Shown piece after piece: positions 57,958-64,000 of a stretch of 64,000 bases of DNA; position 1 is the stretch's first letter; each line of letters begins with the position of its first letter. Location: positions 62,001 to 126,000 of the forward strand of contig JAJVDF010000450.1 of NCBI GenBank assembly GCA_022410635.1. Reading direction: 5' to 3'. The notes beneath the pieces were generated by a model. The model was not told the DNA's origin. It searched no databases and saw nothing but the letters and a program-made list of their open reading frames with translations. A program made the position numbers and the translations under genes. Source of the stretch: Tretioscincus oriximinensis. Its lineage: Eukaryota; Chordata; Lepidosauria; Squamata; Gymnophthalmidae.

Positions 57958-59299
57958 AGACATATATTTATAGAAAAAGATGTGATTTGACTGGGTTTAG
58001 ATTTTCTCATTTACAGAGCAAGAGAATTATGATGTTCAAAAGGGCAGGATTACTATACAGTTGTCTTTTGATGTGATACTAAAAATTACATGTTGGGACA
58101 GTAATAGAGCATCTAACAGCATCTCTCTCCAAATGAGGAGTCTTTATTGGATGTTAGAGGTCCCCAACACCACATCAGAGATCACCTCAGTCAACTCCAA
58201 TAGGGATGCCACAGGGCGGCAGCATGACCAGTGCACCTGCAACATGCCTATTATATCTCTTTTGACCAACAGCAGGAACAACCTCTCAAATCCAGAAGCA
58301 GAGTGAATTGACTGCCTGGTTAGCACCATATATTATGTTTTAAACCCAGTTGAAAGCTATGTGGCCCAGCAAGCTTTGGAGAGAGAAAGGACTCAAAATC
58401 CCATTTAGAAAAAAGACTGAAAATTATGGGAAAAATCAAGCAATTTATATTCTTATCATAGTTTGAGTTAAGCCTTTCCTTTTGTACAATAAATTGTATG
58501 AAAAATAATTCAGGCAAGTTCATGCTGCTACTTCATATAGGATTAAACAGAAAGTAAGCTTTTTAACTCATATTGAAACATCCTTGTCTTTGAGATTTCC
58601 GTTTCTAGTCTCTTATCTAGGTCTTCTATTTGTTTCGTTCTCTCACTCTTAACACTTACTTATATATACTATATCTTTGGCATTGTAATTCTCTTCATGG
58701 CCTCCTTTGTCCTTGCCTTAAAGTGCATTATATGGCCCCCATACCCTGGTGATATGCTCCATATATAAAGTGTATAACAGAAGATATCTGATATGGATTG
58801 TTGGCATCCTGATTAAATAGATCCACAAAAGTACCACAAACTGGTAATCCATATCATAGGGGAATGTTTCAGTTTAGTGATGACCTGTTCAGGTAATGCA
58901 AAGGCAAATGCAAACACCACTGAAATTAATCCCCCAGAGGATCGAAGGCCAAAAACTTTCATTTCTGGGTATGAGAACTTGTGGAGGCTGGCTTTGAAGC
59001 TGAGAAATTCAGACAGAATTATACCAACCCATGAACCTAATCAAACTGTTTCCCTTCAGCTGGATTTGGTGATCCTAGTGAGTGCAAACAGGCTCTTTAT
59101 ATTCTTTGTAAGATAGGCCTTTAAAACAAGATGCAGTCCTGACTTTCATACACCAAATATCGGTTGCGACAAATTTCAATAATTTCTTAAGGGCAAAAAA
59201 ACATATAGGGAACAAAGAATAAAAAATAGCACTGCCTTTAATGCTCCAGTATCACAGAATCTGTCAAGCAGTTCTAATACAGAAAGCTTAAACTTTCTC

Positions 59300-60812
59300 A
59301 AAGGATTTTTTTCTAAGATGAGGAAACTGTTAAAAAGAAAATTAAAAGGGAAAGTGAGAAGAGTAAAATCCCTTCAAAAAGCATGGAAAGGGTTTACAAA
59401 TAAAATATTGGAGGTTCAAATATGATACATTCCCAAGAGAAGAAAGGATTCCACCAAGTCCAAGAAGAAACCTTTATGGCTTACTACTGCAGTAAGGGAA
59501 GTCATTAGAATGAAGAGAAACTTATTTAAAAGGTGGAAGACTTATCCTAGTAAGGAGAACAGAAAGGAGCACAAACTGTGGCAAACCAATGCAAGGCAGG
59601 GATGAGAAGAAAAACTTTGAGGAGCGCATTGCAAAGAATATTAAAAGAAATAATAAAAATTTCTTCAAATACATCAGAAATAGGAATCCTATCAGGAAAG
59701 TGGTTGGACCACTAGGCAGCAATGGATAGAAGAGGATAATAAAGGAGTATGTGGAGATTGCAAAGAGATTAAATGATTTCCCCCCTCTGTTTTCACTGAA
59801 GAGGACAGATAGTATATACCCTTAACAGAACTAGTCTTTTCAAGAAGGGCATCAGAAAAAGGTCAGAGATAATAAGGGAGGAGATCCTTGCTAGCCATAA
59901 TAAGCTGAATGTTAATAATCCTTGGGGCCAGATGGCATTGATCCCAGAATTCTTAAAGACCTCAAATGCAAAATGACTGAATCTATAGCCAAAATATTTA
60001 ATCTTTCCTTATGATCAGGCATTTTGCCAGTAGATTGGAGGGTAGCTAACGTAACACCAGTCTTCAAAAAAACGATCCCAGGGTGACCCCGGAAATTATA
60101 GTCCTGCCAGTTTAACATCTGTTCCAGGTAAAGTGTTGGAAACTGTAATTAAGGACAAAATTACTAAACACATGGAGAAGCACTCATTGCTGAATGAAAC
60201 TCAGCATGGCTTCTGCAAAGGTAAATCATACCTTCCAAACTTGTTAGAATTCTTTGAGTGTGTTAATAAACAAGTGGATAAAGGGGACCCAGTTGGTATT
60301 GTATTTCTAGATTTTCAAAAGGTTTTTGATAAAGTCCCTCATCAAAGACTTCTAAAAAAGCTCTACAATCATGGAATATGAGGACAGATCTTGTCCTGGA
60401 TTGGAAACTGGCTAAAAGATAGAAAACAGAGGGTAGTAATAAACCGACAGTTCTCTTGAGTGGAAAGCTGTAAGAAGTGAACTACACGAGGGGTCTGTAC
60501 TGGGACTTCTACTTTTCAATATATATTCATAAACAATCTGGATGCTGAGGTAAATAGTGAAATAATCAAGTTTGCTGATGACACTAAACTGTTCAGGTAG
60601 TGAAAACTGAAAGTCATTGTTAGGAGATCCAGAGTGATCTATTGAAATTGGGTGAGTGGGCAGCAAAGTGGCAAGTACACTTCAGCTTAAGTATTTTAGG
60701 GCAAAGAACCATAATTACTCCTACCAACTAATGGGAACAAAGCTTTCTGTGACAACGCAGGAAAAGNATATTGGAGTGTTGATGGACACTTCAATGAAGG
60801 TATCATCCCAGT

Positions 60813-60844
<32 letters not shown>

Positions 60845-61591
60845 AAACAAGCACATTCAGTGTTCGGGATAATTAGGAGAGGAATTGAAAATAAGTCAGC
60901 AAGTGTTGCTTTGCTTCTTTATAAATCTGTGGTGAGGCCACATTTGGAATACTGTGTCCAATTCTGGTCACCAAATCTCAAAAAGGATATTGTGGAACTA
61001 AAGAAGGTGCAGAAAAGGGCCACAATAATGATCACAGGACTGGAGCCCACCTCCCTTAGGAAATCCGACTGCAATGTGTGGGCCTCTTCAGCCTCGAAAG
61101 ATGGCATTTGAGAGGTGATCTGATTGAGGGTATAAAATCATGCACAGGATAGATAAACTGAACAGAGAAAAATGTTTTCTCTTATCGCGCACCAGTGATC
61201 AAGGGGCATTCCTTGAAACTGTTGGGCAGAAGAGTGAAGACAGACAAGGAAAGCATTTTTTCACCCAGAGGGTCATTGGCATTTGAAATTTACTTCCAAA
61301 AGAGGTGGTGGTAGCTAGCAGCTCAGATTGCTTTAAAACAGGAATAGACAAGTTCATGGACACTGGTATATACAGCTACTAGGACAGACGTTGTGATAGT
61401 GCCTCTGAGATGGAGCAACAGGCAGCATTCTTGAAATATCATTTGCAGGGCATCAAGAACAGATAAAGATTTTGCCATATTCTGTTCCANACTGCCCAGG
61501 TGCAATTGGTGGGCCTCTATTTGANACAGAATGCTGGACTAGATGGGCTCCAGCACAATTCAGCAGAGCTCCTCAGATGTTATTATGTTCT
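59300..61591 (+). mobile_element. CR1 LINE, 5'-truncated, ORF2 broken
   Basis: About 2.3 kb. In order: the linker upstream of reverse transcriptase (KKNFFKYIR-like near 59640); GPDGIDPRILKD-like near 59930; an RT core at 60133-60381 with FLDFQKVFDKVPHQR; a degraded G-S-V-L-G near 60490; an F-A-D-D-T-K-L motif at about 60570-60590; the C-terminal VRPHLEYCVQFWSP (60656-61111); the IYKIM-like end; and a 3' UTR ending 'gctggactagatgggctccagcacaattcagcag...tgttattatgttct'. Stops and frameshifts interrupt the frame, the endonuclease half is absent, and a CAG7 run sits at 60819-60842. It cannot encode an active protein. Confidence 0.88.
60819..60842 (+). repeat. (CAG)n run inside CR1
   Basis: About eight CAG units encode an Ala run in the CR1 frame. 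The same position in related CR1 proteins is, as I recall, not a repeat, so this is probably local expansion after insertion. Confidence 0.7.
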
Positions 61592-62041
61592 AACCTGCAT
61601 TATTTTTATTTGGTTAGTTATAATGTGTATAATTTTTATCTGTGATGTCAGATTTTTCATTCCTTTTTTTAAGACACAGGTAGGTGGATGTAGTATTTCA
61701 TTTCCCCCATACAAATTATTTCTGTTGCCCCTGATGGAACGACATCATCTGGAGAAAGCGGATAAATTACAAGATATTTGATATAATTGATTATCATAAT
61801 ATCAAATCTATTATATGAGCACAGAATATGATTTGGTTTATAGTAAAACAGTTTAAAAGATCAAAGTGAAAAAGTGTCTCCAGTAACACTGCCGCAATTT
61901 TGAAGTAAGGCCTATTATGCTCATTTATTTATTATGTTTTGTTTAGAGCCTAAGGTCTTAGATTTTAAGGCAGGCCTTTAAATTTCAGTAGTAAATTATA
62001 TTTTCCAAGATATTAATAATTTCTGTTGTGGTTTATTACAG

Positions 62042-62125
62042 CTATTGATTGGTTTTGAGTCAGGAACAGTAGCATTATGGGACCTTAAATCCAAGAAAGC
62101 AGATTACAGATATACTCATGATGAG
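62042..62125 (+). CDS. STXBP5: STXBP5 coding exon 7 (last in window)
   Basis: 84 nt, 28 codons: LLIGFESGTVALWDLKSKKA then DYRYTHDE. GTVALWDLKS is a canonical WD40 repeat end with the WD dipeptide. Acceptor TTATTACAG, donor GAG-GTAAGG, phase 0. From memory, human STXBP5 reads TVVLWDLK and YTYDE, so Val-to-Ala and Tyr-to-His are the visible differences. The next exon, expected to begin AIHSVAWHHEG, was not found before 64000. Confidence 0.96.
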
Positions 62126-62689
62126 GTAAGGAAAACAATCTCATTGTCTTGTTGATCAGTTAAATTACCTATATATACTTACTAAAATACTGTTCTTGTT
62201 TGTCAAAACCTTTTGTGTCCCTAAAACACCTCAGACATTGGTGGACTACAGCTCTTGCCTTCTATTTATCCATGCTTGCTGGGCCTAATGAACATTGTTA
62301 TCCAAAACAAATAGATATTGATCTACAATGTGTACACAAGTACATGTATATAAATCACTCTAATAGGTTCATAAATAATTTATTGCTTTAAATTGTGATT
62401 GATGAAATTACATGAGAGANCTTCTGCTTCAGTGTAGTTACTGAATAATGGGAGCATAAGATTGAAACATCAGATTTTAAAATTGCTGGAGTAATTTATT
62501 TAATTTAGAAGTGTGAGAGAAAAGAGAAAGAAAGATTTTAATTTTGTTGAACAATAACAACTTTTGCCCATCTTCTACTTCTGTGCTTCTAAAATGTGTG
62601 CTGAACTAAGTCACAGAAAACTTAATCTGTTTACTAAACTTACTTCTTAGGCTGCACACTAGTGGAATAATAACGGGGAAGTCAAGCCA

Positions 62690-63000
62690 ACCTCTCCCCT
62701 CTTCCTCCCCCTTCATTCATCTGCCCCTCTCCCAGAATCTCCCGCATTCCTTTCGATCCTCTCCCATCCTTAAACTCTCCNCTTTCCTCCCCTTTGACCC
62801 TTTGCCTCTAATCCCCCCACACACTTCTTCCCCTCCCACCTTGCCTGTCTCTGGGCCACAGGCACCTTGGAGGGGTTTCTATTGCTGCTGTCTCTTCATG
62901 CAGCTGGGGCATCCCTGCCCTGGCCCTGGCTTCCCCCCTCTTCTTTCCCCCCTTCCATTTTCTTCCTCCCTCCCCTTTGTTCCTCCCCTTCTCCTGGTCA
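62690..63000 (+). repeat. Pyrimidine-rich block
   Basis: About 300 bp dominated by C and T on the + strand (CTCCC, CCTCC, TTCC repeats), with a short mixed segment around 62845-62930. Overlapping frames on both strands are compositional. No transposon ends found. Confidence 0.65.
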
Positions 63001-63566
63001 GATAGCTTGCCCTGCACTCTGCGTGGCTCAGCCCAGCCCAATGCTCGCTGCTGATACTGATGTCTCAACCATGATGCTCTCATAACTTGATTAAAGCCAA
63101 TCATGTGGGCATGTTGGTTCCTGCTCACCTGTCAGCTTGAGGTTCCAGCTCTCCACAGGAATTATTGATATAGATGAAATAATTCAAGGGAGCATTCAGG
63201 TTACCAGGCTTTTGCTGCTGATGGTGCATGGCACTGTTATGCAGTAGTGTCTAATCTCTTGATGTGTTGGTGCCACTCTTCTTGGCTCATGCCTATCTGC
63301 TGTCCTCCTAAGCCATTTCAGAGATGTTGGGTAGGGTATTTCGCACAAACAGAGCCTCCATTTTGTATTTAGTTCCTTTGTGTGTGAGAAAATTGTAGCA
63401 GTAAACTGTATCATGATTTACACTAATAGAGGGAAAGAAAGCAAATTCTCAAGATAAATTCTCCATTATAATTAAGAATGAGGATCTTATTTCAATTCAA
63501 AATGATTACTTGCCCTTTGTTGTGATCCCAACTTTGCTTTTTAAGCTCTTAAAGTTCTATATCAGC

Positions 63567-63997
63567 TAGGGCTGCCATAATCTAAGTGTCCCAAATCGGG
63601 ACACAATTTAGAAATTAGCCCCCCTCTTCCCCACGGTGGTGTTCGTGTGCACACTCACACACAAGGCGACGAACCACCTGATGGACGGGAAGGTCTGGGC
63701 GACGCAAGCAGCACAGCGGGTAAAGAAAAAATCGCTCAGCAAAGAAGGCGAGGCGCACCCTCTTGCAGAGGTGCATCTACGGAATGCTCCAAGGGTCCAG
63801 GGCCCAGGAAACTTTTGATGTACAGCCGACCTGCTCCTGCTGCCGTCAGCCCCACCCTGCAATTCCCCCTTTGCCTTCTGCATCAGGGGAATTTAAAATC
63901 CGGGATTTTTACTTAAGTTTACTAAACCTGGATGGGACAATATTCTTGTCCCCAAATCCGGGACATTCCCAGCTTTCCGGGACATATGGCAACCCTA
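63567..63997. mobile_element. DNA transposon (MITE-like), ends TAGGG...CCCTA
   Basis: 431 bp. The left end TAGGGCTGCCATA pairs with the right end TATGGCAACCCTA (one mismatch), and inward 'gtgtcccaaatcgggaca' mirrors 'tgtccccaaatccgggaca'. CpG-rich interior. The 8 bases left of it are ATATCAGC (63559-63566), and the three bases after it, the last in the window, are ATA, consistent with a hAT-type 8-bp duplication. TA alone is the alternative. The 91-codon minus frame and the plus frames are not genes. Confidence 0.7.
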
Positions 63998-64000
63998 ATA

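Larger units (their letters stand above)
56645..62041 (+). other. STXBP5: STXBP5 intron 6 (5,397 bp)
   Basis: Phase-0 GT-AG intron (GTGTGT ... TTATTACAG). It holds a tRNA-type SINE (57118-57332), a family C repeat (57836-57957) and a 2.3-kb broken CR1 (59300-61591). 58060-59290 contains open frames without recognised domains. Confidence 0.9.
62126..64000 (+). other. STXBP5: STXBP5 intron 7 (start only)
   Basis: Begins GTAAGG and runs past the window. It contains a C/T-rich block (about 62690-63000) and a terminal DNA-transposon-like element (63567-63997). No exon 8 sequence seen. Confidence 0.85.

Noticed and set aside
60133..61111. A functional reverse-transcriptase gene
   Set aside because: CR1 ORF2 is interrupted by stops and frameshifts, lacks the endonuclease region, and lies in the sense orientation inside an STXBP5 intron.
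8090..62125. Assignment to the paralogue STXBP5L
   Set aside because: The exon 1 start MRKFNIRK and HFQLCK, and exon 3 GVECYCQHD, fit STXBP5; I recall MKKFNFRK, YFQICK and GVDCYCQHE for STXBP5L. 'FNRERI' in exon 4 is the one STXBP5L-like position.
62802..63128. 106-codon minus-strand frame and plus-strand frames in intron 7
   Set aside because: Low-complexity products of the pyrimidine-rich block; no splice context in line with STXBP5.

Overview
The window is vertebrate nuclear DNA, most likely from a squamate reptile (lizard or snake). It is AT-rich and carries one multi-exon gene with a CpG-island promoter. CR1-type LINE fragments end in the 8-bp tail unit TTCTTATG, and tRNA-derived SINE and reptile-type LINE tails are scattered throughout. 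Single unresolved bases (n) occur roughly once per kilobase. No bacterial gene, operon or CRISPR array is present.

The only protein-coding gene supported is the 5' part of STXBP5 (tomosyn-1), on the + strand. Seven coding exons were found at 8090-8248, 10385-10482, 46007-46088, 46347-46447, 51016-51150, 56581-56644 and 62042-62125. They join in one frame to 723 nt (241 codons), about a fifth of the roughly 1,150-residue vertebrate protein, and the gene runs off the right edge. This part encodes the disordered Ser/Gln-rich N-terminus and the first blades of the WD40 beta-propeller. The R-SNARE motif lies beyond the window. Tomosyn binds syntaxin-1 and SNAP-25 and restrains vesicle priming.

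Layout: 1-6189 is upstream intergenic DNA with old repeats and one MITE. 6190-8350 is a CpG island with promoter, 5' leader and exon 1. 8249-10384 is intron 1. 10483-46006 is a 35.5-kb intron 2 with textbook minor-spliceosome (U12-type) signals and most of the transposon load. Exons 3 and 4 are only 258 bp apart. Introns 4, 5 and 6 (4.6, 5.4 and 5.4 kb) hold palindromic MITEs, SINEs and a 2.3-kb broken CR1. Intron 7 begins at 62126 and ends, within this window, in an element whose predicted flanking duplication is cut by the window edge.

Mobile elements delimited here by target-site duplications: two TA-flanked MITEs with a 42-bp internal repeat differing in copy number (1625-1926 and 33596-33855); three hAT-like elements with 8-bp duplications (18239-18690, 31357-31817, 44651-45510); and a candidate solo LTR with a 4-bp duplication (20478-20786). 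Several near-perfect hairpins in introns 2 and 5 also stand out. I see no evidence of a new multi-gene system. The points most worth a second look are the U12 intron, the intronic long hairpins and the repeat-number variation inside the MITE family.
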